Of a DNA stretch of 64,000 nt, positions 21,217-33,478 are shown piece by piece (positions within the stretch are counted from its first letter, which is position 1; the number at the start of each line of letters is the position of its first letter). A program made the translations under genes and the position numbers. The notes under the pieces were generated by a model. That model was not told the DNA's origin and made no database searches. It saw only the letters and a list, made by a program, of their open reading frames with translations. The stretch is from Gelatoporia subvermispora B (lineage: Eukaryota; Basidiomycota; Agaricomycetes; Polyporales; Gelatoporiaceae). The stretch lies in NCBI GenBank assembly GCA_000320605.2, contig KB445802.1, positions 124,001 to 188,000 on the forward strand, read 5' to 3'.

Positions 21217-23090
21217 ATGTTCTCCAAGACGTTCACCACACTCATTTTTCTTGTATCCTGCACCGGATATGCTTCGGCGGCTCCGGCGCAGCCCAACGTG
21301 CCGACCTCGTCGAAGTCCGCCGCGTCTAGCGCTGCACCCAGTGCTCCTGCAGCACACGCGCTCCCTATCACCCGTCGCTTGAACATCACCGCACCGGGTA
21401 CCCTGGCCCAAAGCGATCGCTTGCGTGCTCAAACGTTCCGCCAAGGCCTCATGCCATCCCACGGCGGAGCACCATCGTCCCTACCTACATTCTCCCAGAG
21501 TACCGGCATCACCAATTCGGCGAATCTGTACTACGCCTCTGTACGTCTCTGATGCAGCCTGTTCACACTACCATCTCCTAATATTCAACGTGCAGGTCGG
21601 AGTCGGAAACCCGCCGACGCAATGTATGCTTTCAGTGTCTTCTATTCATTTTGTATACTCATTACAGACACGCCTTAGATACCCTCATCGTAGATACTGG
21701 GTCCTCCAACACATGGGTAGGCGCAAACCAGAACCGGCCGTACAATCCGACGAGCACATCGCAGTTTACTGGAGACGAGGTGGTGAGTGACCTCAACCAC
21801 TACTTCTACCAAAAACAATCTCACGTTCCAACGTAGTCTGTAAGCTATGGCTCCGGGGCATTTGCTGGTACGCTTTGAAAACTTCTAACGTCTAGCAAAG
21901 ATTTGGTCTGATGAGGCACTCAAGGCGAGGAGTATCTGGATACTGTAACCGTTGCATCCGGACTTGCAATCCAGCAACAGAGTATCGGCGCCGCATTTAT
22001 CTCCGAAGGAATGAATGGGGCGGATGGTATTCTGGGGTATGTCATGTCATCAATTCACTGCTGCCCTACCCTCTCAATGCGTTTGATTATCTAGCCTTGG
22101 ACCCACTGATCTGACCGAAGGTACGTCACTAGTCTAACAAGCACTAGGCATCAGCTTATATGTTGTAGGCACTCTTCAATCATCCGGACAGAGCATTCCG
22201 ACGGTGATCGACACTGCTGCTGAGCAGGGCCTGATCAGTGCTAAGCAAGTCGGCATAGCATTTGCGCCCACGACGTCTACCTCGCAGACCAATGGAGAGA
22301 TTACGTTCGGTGGGTCGGATTCGAGCAAATTCACGGGTTCGTTGGAATTTGTGTAAGTACTCAAGTGAACACTGGTGTGTTACATTGTCATTCTGAACAA
22401 CATGATAGCCCAATTACTGCTGCTTCGCCTGCAAATGAGTTCGTGGGAATTGACCAGTCGATCACGTACGGCTCCTCGCAAATCCCGATAATGTCCCAGA
22501 CCGCCGGCATTGTCGACACCGGAACCTCGCTCCTCATGCTTCCCTCTGGCAAGTAGTTTCTGGATGTTCATGACGCGGTGTCTGATTAAGGGGGGCTAGA
22601 TGCATTCCAGAGCTACGTGCAAGCCACTGGAGCCACTCCCGATGAGACCACCGGCTTATTGACTCTTCCGGCAAGCCAATTCTCGTCACTCCAGAGTCTC
22701 TTTTTCACCATTGGAGACGTAAGTGTTTCTCTCATTCTACCTGTGATATGGTCAAGGCTGAGAGCATTGGCCATAACAGACTACGTACGAATTCACTGCA
22801 GACGCTCAAGCGTGGCCCGTGGCGGTACGTGGATTTTCTTTGCCGCGTATATACGCGCGGTGCTCCAGCTAACTTGCAAATAGCTCAATAGCGAGATTGG
22901 TGGCAATGAGAATCAGATCTACCTCATCGTTGGTGACACTGGCTCTCCGTCCGGCGCAGGTCTCGACTTTACCAACGGCCTTGCGTGGCTTGAACGTTTC
23001 TACTTCGTCTACGACTCGGGAAATAACCAAGTCGGCTTCGCCAATACACAGGCCACTACGCAATCGGTCAATGTTCCCAATGCCTCCTAG
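21217..23090 (+). CDS. Secreted polyporopepsin-like aspartic protease (family A1)
   Basis: A signal peptide (MFSKTFTTLIFLVSCTGYAS) and a Ser/Ala/Pro-rich propeptide precede the catalytic part. Both active-site loops are present: VDTGSSNTWVGA (near 21690) and IVDTGTSLLMLPS (near 22520). The flap region SYGSGAFAG is also present, as are NGADGILGLGP and the closing FYFVYDSGNNQVGFA. The protein is about 410 residues, normal for fungal proteases of the polyporopepsin type, which cleave extracellular protein at acid pH. It has about nine introns. One begins with GC instead of GT (GCAAGT at about 22552) and joins MLPS to DAFQSYV. The reading frame is intact throughout. A TATA box and an inverted repeat lie upstream. 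Confidence 0.9.
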
Positions 23091-23806
23091 ACAATCATTC
23101 GCGGAGTCACCTTCTTGGAATCACACCTGGTTCTGATGGACAGTAGTTTCGGTTATCTTGTCCTTGTCATCTATCTAGTTGTAATGAGGGGTCTGCTGTG
23201 GGGTCACCTGTAAATGCTGAGCATAGAGAGCTGCATGTCAACGAGCGAAACTATATCACAGCATCATACTGGTCCCAGTCAGCGAAGGTTACCTGAACCC
23301 GGGACTCAGTCCTAGGGCCGTCAAGCTAGAATTGCATAAGCGATGAAAATGTCGATTAATCGTGTCTGGCGGTGTAATTCCGCATCAAAAATAATGATGG
23401 GATCGATACTTCGTAGTTGTGCCAAGGATATGCAGCAATGAGAAACGTAGAGGCTCAGTGCTAGGTTGCGGACCCTTGCAGGCCGTGGAAAATACTGTAA
23501 TATCCTTCTCATATTGACCTCTACTCAGACCTCCGTGAGTACAACGCACTATAGTCGTGTCATTGCTCATGTATCGTGTTCCGCAGTTGGATGAGTTGCG
23601 ACGCCGCCGTGAGCGAGCTGAAATTACACAACTGTAGGTCGCTAATTCAACACTCCACGAGGGGTTGCAAGATAACAGCACGAAATGGGAATGTCAACCT
23701 AGACTTTTGTAACGGCTATCTATACAGAAACTAATAACGTCGCAATGAAGCTAGTACCGTGCTATCGATGGGTGCTCAATGCGGAGTACTGATGAATGTG
23801 AAGCAC
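23091..23806. other. Convergent 3' intergenic region
   Basis: It lies between two genes pointing at each other. No gene or repeat was seen. Confidence 0.5.
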
Positions 23807-25049
23807 TCAATCAGCTGCAGATCGAACATAGGAATATGGAGTAGGGAGCGATGCGGACTCGTATTGGTCGGGATCGGACGGGCCTGCATCGACTCCAGCT
23901 GAAGATACCTCATTTGGTATCAACGAATTCTGCGATTGCGTGATTGTAATGCTCCTCCAGTTCTTCCCGTCGACCGGAACCTCGTGGTATCGTGGAGTCT
24001 CAAAGCGGACTTCATCGGACAGCCCAGATGCCGAGGGCGTCACGCTTGGACCAACTTCAGTAAAGGCGGATGATGAGTTTGGTATCAGAGGCAGCCCTTT
24101 GCCGCTCTCTACAACATCTGCGCATGCCACTTGTTATTAGAATATATCCACGGAGCAGTTCTCCCGACCTTACCATCGATCCGATATGGATGTATGTTAC
24201 TAGCTGGGTCCAGGTAGGCATTTAGCGATACAATCTTGTTGCGCAGCAGATAGACGGCCAATGTGACACAGGCCAAGGCTATAGATGCGCCAATCGATAC
24301 ACCAACAATCGTTCCTTTGCTCAGGGAATGTGAAGATGACGACGATGATGATATAGACGTTGCCGATATTGGCGACAACGGTAACGAAGCCGTGATTGTT
24401 GGTCCACTCAGAATTGACGAAGAGGATCCTGTTCCTGATGAGGACGGCTAGTTTGACGTTAGTGTTGCTTCGAATGAGCAGCTCAAAATTTTGCGCTTAC
24501 TGTACTAGCACCGGCGCTAAGGGAGGATAAGGTATCTGAGATCGTGACCTGTATTCTGTCGAGGAAGAACCAAGTGCCAAAATTGGTGATGACAAGTGTA
24601 TGTGACATGCCGTCCGCCAGGGTTGGAGATGTGAAGAAAGTGACATTGTACATGATGGATGTTATATTGTCGTCGCGAAACCATGTTTTGACCGGCCCAT
24701 TGTCGATTGAGTAAGTCGAATTCTCGAGGATGACACCTGCGGGTCCTCGAGCACCATATACACTTATCTGAGTCCCTGCGTTGAGACACTTAGTAGATAG
24801 CATGTCCATATTTGTATTAAGTCACAGACCTACGAAAGATAAGGTCGCCTGGCCGCCTAGCTCCTGACACAGTGCTAGAGTATCGTCGAATCCTTGACTG
24901 TTGTTTCCGTGCATGAAGTTCCCAAACAGAGACCAAATGCCAGTATATATGATCCGTGAGTCCGTGTCATCGATGTTTATGACCTCGCTGGCTCCAAAGT
25001 AGACAAGGGCCAGCACAATCAGTGTCCACTCAGATGGACGCGAGAACAT
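23807..25049 (-). CDS. Single-pass membrane protein with Ser-rich stalk
   Basis: Four exons give about 360 residues. The leader MFSRPSEWTLIVLALVYFGA precedes an extracellular part with INIDDTDSRIIYTGIWSL, then GGQATLSFVGTQISVYGARG, several Asn-x-Ser/Thr sites, and FLDRIQVTISDTLS. This beta-rich extracellular module followed by a Ser/Thr stalk, one helix and a cytosolic tail is a common, functionally unknown basidiomycete design. The stalk (PSSSGTGSSSSILSGP) precedes the helix TIVGVSIGASIALACVTLAV and the basic stop-transfer YLLRNK. The cytosolic tail (DVVESGKG to SYVRSAAD) is Ser/Pro-rich. Introns at GGTCTG, GTAAGC and GTAAGG donors all preserve frame. It could act as a wall-stress or adhesion sensor, but that is only by analogy of layout. 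Confidence 0.7.
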
Positions 25050-26754
25050 GTTGGGAGTGGGAGAGCGACAAGCAGGTCATACAGGTCGACGAACGTCTCC
25101 CATCTTGAGTGGTGTGACCGCTGTCGTGCATTGCAAGATAGCGAGTCTCGTACTCAATCAGCAACGGCACGACACTCCCATCCAGATGGACATGTAACGG
25201 TTGCTGATTGATTTCCAACGCCCAATGATGCCATAAATGGCCTTGAGCCTTGGCACAGCTAGTGACGCATCCTGCACTCTAGCATACGCATGCGCTTGCG
25301 GGTCCGTTTAATTGAGCACATCTGCTCTACTCTGAGTGGTTATTTGACTAATCAGTCACTACTCATAATAATTTCATCACCACGTATCTCTCACCATTGC
25401 TCAGACAGAATCCGCCAGCAGTTACCACCTATCACCCTGTTGTCAATGGCGGTCAGAACCTGATCCGCTTCATCGCTCGTAACCGCCCGCTGCACGTGAG
25501 GACCTGAGACGAAGCGGGGCGCCTCATCTCACCGAGTTGACGTTCAGCAGATATGAAGAATTTCCATCAATTGTGCATACTTTGACAGCTTTAACATATT
25601 CTAAATATGGTGGCTCAAGGTGCCCGAAGATTTCAATGAGTGACCATGTCCGACACTGGGACAGAACTCTGGAACGTGCCTTAACATAGTTCAAACGCCT
25701 GTCCCTGAAAACTCTCAGGCGTGCTCAATACATTGATGTAGCAAAGAGCACACCTTGACTAAGGACCCGCCTCTAAAAAGAGTCAAACACAATGGCTGCA
25801 GGAGGAGCGCTGTACGGGTGGACGCTTGATATGTCGAAGCCTATCAAGAATGATATGTACACAGTGGCTTAGTGGAAGTTGCCGGTAGGGTCCGTGGTTG
25901 GTCTTGGTGCTGCTGTCGGTCATTGAGGAAAGCAGGAGTTTGTCAAAGATCTGGAGCTTACCAGGCCTTCTTCTTCAAGGTCGCCAGACCCAAAACAGAA
26001 TATCAGACATCCACCAGTTGCACCGCAGAATGCTCATACAAGGCGGTATAAGCTATGTAGTCATAGAGGCGCTGGATCAGCCTCGGGGGATTCACTACAC
26101 GACTTGCCAGCACATCGAGCCTTGTTTACGCACATCCTCGGCATTCGCCGAGATCTAAACGTGCTCAAGGCGTGGCTCAATGGGTGGCACGAACCCATCC
26201 GAACCTGTTCCCTGCTGAACGTACATCCCAGAGTCCATTCACCCCTCAAGTTCTCGCTTAGTCAGACCCGGTCAGCTCTGGTGCGCCCCCAAGACACACA
26301 CACCCGTTGCTTCAAATGTCCTGTACCGCAGTTGCACAAAGATGGTGGGCAGACAATATGTATCAGTTCACACCATCTATCATCCGCGATGCGAGGCAAA
26401 CCCTGAAGACGTGCACGGGAGTACATGACAGGCGCGTTCCTCTCATTCTCGTTCTTGTACGGGATTAGCTCATTTCCTGTGAGCTGCCCGCATCCTGAGC
26501 TACTACGCGTGACAGGACGTCTGTCGCCTAATTCTATTCCCCAGGCACCATGCCTCCTTAGGCCTGCAACTACACCGCCGTTCCGATGTAATGTGGATAG
26601 TTTATATACGTTATCTGATGACCCCCTGATGGTGATTATCATAGCATTGTTCATGTACGTACATTCGAGTTTAGCGGTAAGGTACACAGACCCATAGGCT
26701 GACATCGGCCTTCGTTCAGGAAGTCTGGCTTTGCCCGTTCATACGTTAAATAGC
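25050..26754. other. Divergent intergenic region
   Basis: No convincing gene. Frames of up to 147 codons on the minus strand (26262-26705) have no motif. Confidence 0.5.
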
Positions 26755-26760
26755 TATATA
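26755..26760 (+). promoter_or_regulatory. TATA-like box of DUF6533 paralog 2
   Basis: TATATA lies 55-60 bp before the start codon. Confidence 0.35.
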
Positions 26761-26814
26761 CGCTCTCTTCGGTGTGTCGTGTTATTTTTCCCCTGTCCTG
26801 CTACATTCACCTCG

Positions 26815-28627
26815 ATGGCATACGTCGGCCCTGAAGTTGCGGTCGAAATTGTGACCTATCTCAAGAGCGAGTGAGTAGTTATCTTCGTTTTCCGACGGTT
26901 GTCCTGAATCATGTATCAGCTGGATAGACGAACACTGCCAACTGGCAGGCATTGGTATATTCCTGATTTGTCATGACGACTGAGCACTAACTTTGTGTGC
27001 TTACCCAGCACTCGTACTTTACGATCATATCATCACCATCCCCGGGGAGGCTCGATTCATATGGGGACAGAAGCTCACCAACGCAATCATTTTATTCTAC
27101 TTGAATCGATGGTTTACATTCCTCTGGGTAGTCTCTTTTACCCTTGGCTTCGTGGGCTTTGAAAATATCCCGGTAAGTCTCAACCTGCGCCTCATGCTCT
27201 TCAGCTCACGTATCTCTGTATAGGGGTTCGTTTGAATCTCTACTTCTGCATTTGATATTATGCCCATAATTTTCCTGTAGCTGCATGGCGCAAAATCTTC
27301 TGTCACAAGCAATGACGATAGTCTTGTATTTGATCTGGGCCGGTATGTCATTTCCATGTGTCGCATCCTGATTTCTCAGTATGTACTCTGGCAGCGTTCT
27401 CCGGGATTCGTGTTTTCGGTGTCAGTGGCGGCAATCGGTGGCCCTCGGCATTTGTATTTGCACTCAGCCTGGTACCAATAGCAACAAACCTTGTGCGGAC
27501 TCATGCTCTCGTGCCTATCAGAGTGCTGATTCAGTTGACAGTACGGTAATGTCGCAGAAGTAACGTACAACTTTGCTGAGCTCCCGGTCGTCGGTCTTCA
27601 ATGCCTTCTCGGAAACAAACTCACACAGGGAACAGCGCTGAAGTAAGTTTTTGTCTCACTTCTCGAACAAATTGAACCCAGCTATTCCTCTGTTATGTGA
27701 CATTAGATGTACGTTTTCAAGGTTGTGGGAATAATCCGAACGCACTAAAGCCTCATCTTCAGTTGCTATTGCTACTCGGGTATGCGTTATTGCTGCGGAC
27801 GTCGTGGTTTTGACAATCACTTGGATGAAGACCTACGCGCTGAAGAGGGAGGCAGATAGAGTCGGAATAGCGACACCCCTAGCCACTATGATGCTTCGAG
27901 ATGGTACGCGTACTTCGCTCTGTTCAGTTGTTCATTACTCAGAGCGGCCACTGCCTAGGCACCATCTACTTCTTGTGAGCATATATATCATTATGAACGT
28001 CCTTTGTCGATAAATACGGGACAATAGGGCTCTCTTAGCGCTCAATATTATCCAGATCGTCGGCTGGACTACAAATGTGGGTGTAGAATGTCCTAGTTAT
28101 TGTAACTCTCACTGATAGATCATATCGTGTAGTCGTTCATATATGCCGCTACTGCTTTCGAGACGCCGTTCGTACACTTACCAGTAGTCTTCAACCATAA
28201 GTCCCACTGATATCACCTCAGGTTGTCTTCGATGATCGTTTCCCGCTTCCTCATGGATCTCCGCCGCGCCGCCTACGCCGGTACTGGCGAACCCTCAGGT
28301 GAAACCCACCCGTCGTTCGTTCGCTCAGCCAATGCACAACAGGACAGGCCCCATACCCCCGTGCTCAGGTTCGCCCCAGTCATCAACGACATGGGCGGAA
28401 ATCTTAGCTTCATATCAGACGATGATCTGGTTGATGGAGACGAGCCTTCTGGGGGATGTATTCTCGCTGATGAAGAGGCCCAAGCAATATCTGACCATGC
28501 GCTCGTCGTGGACACGAGTGGTGCTGGGAATACTTGTGATGAAGGCAAACCCGAAGTCTCGGAGGGAAACGCCGAAATAGTGGAGACTCCACGCTCACAA
28601 TACGCAGCGTGCGGAGGCTCGTGTTAA
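26815..28627 (+). CDS. DUF6533 multi-pass membrane protein, paralog 2 (intact)
   Basis: The start MAYVGPEVAVEIVTYLKS leads to LVLYDHIITIPGEARFIWG and IILFYLNRWFTFLWVVSF, the family signature. Further helices are CMAQNLLSQAMTIVLYLIWA, SAFVFALSLVPIATNL, CVIAADVVVLTITW and LALNIIQIVGWTTN. They are followed by SSMIVSRFLMDLRRAA and a long acidic tail. Frame requires two 2-nt exons. The first is GG at 27224-27225 (introns 27173-27223 and 27226-27280). The second is AT at 27707-27708 (introns 27643-27706 and 27709-27762). A 16-nt exon encodes TIYFL. The tail keeps VLRFAPVINDMGGNLSFISD, a motif shared with paralog 3. No lesion was found. The function is unknown; a surface sensor or receptor is the usual guess for this topology. 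Confidence 0.75.
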
Positions 28628-29125
28628 GACGCGCTAGTGGCAAAACAGCAAATGCACGAGTAGACAGTAATACGACTCTTTTTTCGTCAAAAGAGTCCCA
28701 TTCGCAGAGATAGGATCCGGATTTGATATGTGTACCAGATGTAGAAGATAGCCACTGGTGTAGCTCTGAGGAATATGTATCAAAAATGCTTGGAATCCGG
28801 GGAGGGTGTGGACTCGAAAGGCTGCAAGTGCTGAAAACTTCCCTGAGTGTGCTCGCATTTCTGGTGCATGGAACAGGCATTCCAAGGATATGCGAGAGAT
28901 AGAAAGCGTGGTTATGGAGAAGTTCAGTGACGGAGTCGCAGATTAACATCGAATCTTCCTCATTGACATACGAATAGACATATCAAATCAGAGACGTTAG
29001 GCCTTCTTAGTACATTCATAACCGAAACGTGCATTTGCTCACGAACAACAGTACACTGTACGTGTCAACACAAAACCGGGCCCTACGGAGAAACTTCAGT
29101 GCGACGATGACAACTCGGCCGACCC
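28628..29125. other. Convergent intergenic region
   Basis: It lies between the ends of the DUF6533 paralog 2 and CYP505 genes. No gene was seen. Confidence 0.5.
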
Positions 29126-32100
29126 CTACTCAAAGATGTCGGTGGCGTAACGGTCAGAGGTGATCTGGTGGAACAACTCCTCTATGCCACCGTCATCAAG
29201 CTCGGGACGGTTCTCCTTGATGAGGGCAATGAGGACGGCTTTGACTCCAGTGGCTACCTTTCCGGACCCGCAGACGAAGAACTGGAGACATCCATTCAGT
29301 GACTGTGTCACTCTGCGGACCGCGGAAACGCACCTTGCATCCTGCATCGTACGCTGCCTTGATATCTGCACGGTCTTGCCAAGCACGGCTGAGGTATACG
29401 CTTGAGCTCATGAACTCGCGGTTTACGTGGACATTGACTCACTCTTGGACATACTTGCACCCTTCAGAACTCTGAGGCAACCTCGAAAACGCCGGCCTGA
29501 CATCTACGACACCAAGCCCAATCCAGGCCTTGATGTCAGACTCCGCGTACAAGAAATCCTCGTTCGGAGACCTGCATCCGAAGAAGAGCAGGCTCTTGGC
29601 CACCTGCCGACCCGCCTCCCTCTGCAGAGCACGCTCCTGGAGGAAGCCTCGCATGGGAGCGAGGCCCGAGCCAGCGCAGAACATGACAAGTGGCACAGTA
29701 GGGTCGGACGGCGGGTGGAATTTGACATTGGATGCCCGCACGGCAAGCTGAACCTTGTCGCCAGAGCGAAGTGCGGCGAGGTAGTTGCTTGCCACACCGA
29801 GGAACGGCTCGGTCCTCCCGGAGAGAGCAGGCGATTCGATGACGCTGACCGTGAGGGTGGCATGCTGAGGATTCCAGAGCGGGGAAGACGAGATAGAATA
29901 CTGCCGTATACGCATCGACGGGAGTATGGAGAGGAACGTGCTCAGAGGAAGTGTTATTTCTGGGTGTTCCTCCAGGAGGTCGAGTACGCTGAGGCGCCTT
30001 CCGAAGACCTGTTCTGCGTAAGTCTCCACGTAATCGTTAAGAGACTTCCTGGAGGCCTCAGTGGCAGCGGCATCTGCTAAGATGCCTAAGTCGCGCTTCG
30101 TGGCGGGCTGGGCGAGCTCGACGTATCCGCTGAAGAGGGTAAACAAGCTCACTGCCTTGTTCGTCGGCAGAGAGGTTGGCCCGTTGGATGAAACGATGAT
30201 CTTTTGGCAAGATTTAGGAAACATGACCTATGCGACGAAACTGCCAACCTACTTCCTGCTCTGCAGACAAGCCGAATCTTGCTAGAACTCTGCGTACATC
30301 TCGCGCGGGATTGATCGGTAGACTGAGGTAGCATACACAAGAGAATCAATGGAAATGCAGCCACATTTACTCACATAGCTAGATAGTCGCCAGCTTGATA
30401 CGTCATATGTTCAGGTAGCTCAAATTCTTGCAAAGATCAGACCTCTTTCGTTCCACCTGGCGTGAAACACTCACCAATGTGCCGCTTGACAGGTGCACCT
30501 GGTGCTGTCAAGATGCGATTCTCGACAACGGTCCCAATGGTCGCATCAGCCTGACGAAGGACTTCGGCACGAGTGGTTCCAGAGTCTACGATCTCGACAC
30601 TAAGGCCAGAAGTCGTGATGTTGATCGCCGCCGTCTGATATTTCTGACGACAGAAGCGGATAAAAATGCGGGAAGATAATCATCTTCTAAGGACGTTACC
30701 TTGCTCAACGCATCCCACAACTGGGCCTCCCAAGCGTCGAATGACTCGAAGAAGTCTCCACTGGCCGCGTCTCCCTCGCCACGAGGGGCAAGACGTTCGG
30801 CGCCACGCTCAGCCAGTAGCGCATCGCATAGTTTCGGGATGCGTTGATACGTCTGGACCCAGTCGCGGTTACCGCAGCCAAAGACACTATACGTCACGTT
30901 TGACATCTCATTGCCCTTCATACTGGTCAGCCACTCGATGAATTGTGCAGCATTATCGGTAGGATTGCCTGCATAGGTTCAGCGGCAAGTATCCAAAGAT
31001 GTGCAGAATACTCTTACCCTCGTAAGAGGCTGTGACGATTATCACAGGGCCATCCGTAGGTATATGTGAAGTCGCAGAGTCAAGAGTACCAATCGAGGCA
31101 CGGAAACCTAGGAGGACATGAGATACATTACCCCTCATTTGAGCTAACCTCACCATGAGACGGCGCTGCGGAAGCCACACGCCGAGCGAAAGCTTCCGAG
31201 GATCCTGTGTTAGATCCATATAGCACGTACAACGGCGTCTTCGTAGATGTATCGGCATCACCGACTTGGACATGGTCCTTCGAGATGCCCGCATCATGGA
31301 GTAGCGTGGACGAAGGTACTGCAAGGAGCCTAGGCTTTCCAGCGCGAGGAATGGCGTGAATACGAAGGCCAGCAGGTTTGATGGAGAGTGTTTGTTTGAC
31401 ATGAAGATCATAGGATGGGTCGTGGAAGACGAAATCGAACTTCTGTAGCAGCGCTATCAGAGTCAACTGGACTTCTTGCCAGGCAAATGCACGACCCTTC
31501 AGAACCTTATCAACGATGTCCCCAAGTTAGGAGTAAGAGCCTTACAATGCAGCCACGCATTCCATACCCAAATGGTTGCCACGCATTGGGCTAGATGAAG
31601 AGTAATCAGGACCATAGCGAGAAAGAGACGAACTGCTGACGTACTGGAAGTGCCTCGAATTTCCCCTCCATCATCCTTTCAGGACGGAACTCGTCCGCCT
31701 GCAACTCGGTGATCAGTAAAGTGCAAATACAAGACGGAGAACTTACATCGTCTCCCCAGACCAACGGGTCGCGATGAGCAGCCGACACATTTACGACGAT
31801 GTTCATGCCCTTCGGGATGGCATACTTCCCGTCCGCCAGAGTCGTGTCCTCTATGGGACTTGTACCCCTTTGAGGAATACTGGGCGTAAGTCTCAGTGTC
31901 TCGCGCATGACGGCTATATTTGAATACAAATATATCTCAGATTTGAACGACTAGGCGATAATGAAAGACCTCACCAAGGAGATAAGGTAGCTTGTTGACA
32001 TCTTTGATGGATACAACTCGGTCACCGATCATCTCGTCTATCTCCTCACGAAGCTTGCGAATGGTCTCAGGATTCTTGATGAGATGATACATGGCAAAAG

Positions 32101-33478
32101 TGAGCATCCCTGTTGTGTGTGAAAAATATTAACGCTTCAATCCTGGGCAACCAAGCAATGACCTACCCGAGGTTGTTTCATGGCCTAGAGGGATACCGTG
32201 AGCATTGATACTTTGAATTAGAGGACCTGTACTTACCGGCCACGAAGAACGTCACCAGCTGAGGATGGCAATTAGTATGTGGGGATTTCATGACAGGTAT
32301 AGCGACTTACGTTGTGCTTAATAGTCTGCTCTGGGAGTTTCTTTCCGGTTTCCTTGTCAACACCATTCAGCATCAGGTTCAAGAGGTCATTCTTATCGAC
32401 CGGGTGCGCCTTTCGCTCCTCGAGTACTGAGCTGAATGAATCATCGTTACTCCGTCGGTGCTGGACTTGAAGGCTCACCCTCATCGATGAGGCTATTGAG
32501 AATCCGCTGGTCCTCTTCAAATTGCACCTGTGCTTTGACCTTGATCGCGTTAACAATCCCAAGACTGCTAGCACGAGTCATGCATTGGTAGAGGAAGTCG
32601 GCGAGTGCAGTAATGAAGGGATGGAGCTCTTCCTGTAATCACGCAACAGGTTGTGAGCATTATAACCTGGGTACAGAGATATCCTCAACATACACTATAG
32701 AACGAGTTGAGGCTACGGCACATATTTCAGCTAAAGCAAGTGGATGTTCGAGAGAGCTACCCACCGATAATTCATGGAACAAAGAGCAATGGCGTCGAGG
32801 GTAACGCGCGTGAAGTCTGCGACGGGATCTATGGCATATTCTGGGCCGTGTCTGAAGCGGAGATTCTGAGATAAGTGTGATAGTCACTGGTGTATGAGAC
32901 GTACCTCTCCCACTTCAGAACCAGCTGAGAGACGATGTCCATCATGTCGTCGTACATTCCCTGGACCGCCGCCGGGCTAAAGGCGGGCATGAGGATACGG
33001 TCTATCGGTGTTGCCCAACAATCGTCAATATACAATGGGTAGCTTGCTATAGGAAGAGAGACACACGGGCGATGTACCAAGTCTCTTCGTCGGGGACATG
33101 CGCCTGTATACGTTTGAGCGACAAGACCTACCCAGACAGGCCAGAACTCACGGTGAATAAGCCATCGCCTGTAACGAGTCGGACGTTGGCGAGACCTCCT
33201 GCGACCATCTTGCGGAAACGCCGCTCGTCGGAGACCTCGTTGACAAGCTTCTGAGATGAGACGACGACGACCTCACGAGCTGAAGGGTAAGTGACAGACC
33301 ACGATCAGTGCGTCTCATCCCCTTCAAAAAATTGTACCGCACAAATAATGGTAAGGCGGTAGACATCGCCGTATTGCTTCGCCAGTAGGCTCATAGACTG
33401 GTAGGGCAGGTCTCTATCGAGCGACATGGCGTTTCCCAGGAAGGGAATGCGCATGGGAGACGGGATTGGGGTAGTCAT
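29126..33478 (-). CDS. CYP505: CYP505-type P450/NADPH-P450 reductase fusion
   Basis: The ATG at 33478 opens MTTPIPSPMRIPFLGNAMSL, typical of fungal CYP505 proteins. P450 landmarks in order are ERRFRKMVAGG, IAHRILMPAFSP, the I-helix AGHETTSG (split by an intron near 32200), ETLRLTPSIPQRG and PFGYGMRGCIGRAFAWQE, the heme-cysteine loop (near 31550). The reductase half follows: FMN-binding LYVLYGSNTGSSEAFA, VIIVTASYEG and SVFGCGNRDW, then the FAD/NADPH region with MRIRQYSISSSPL, MFCAGSGLAPMRGF and SLLFFGCRSPNEDFLY. It ends DRYATDIFE. The family hydroxylates fatty acids and alkanes below the terminal carbon using its own reductase, on the cytosolic face of membranes or in the cytosol. More than a dozen introns are present. 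Every landmark is present and in frame, so it looks functional. Confidence 0.88.

Noticed and set aside
29427..30080. 217-codon plus-strand frame
   Set aside because: Antisense to the reductase half of the P450 fusion, whose motifs are unambiguous.
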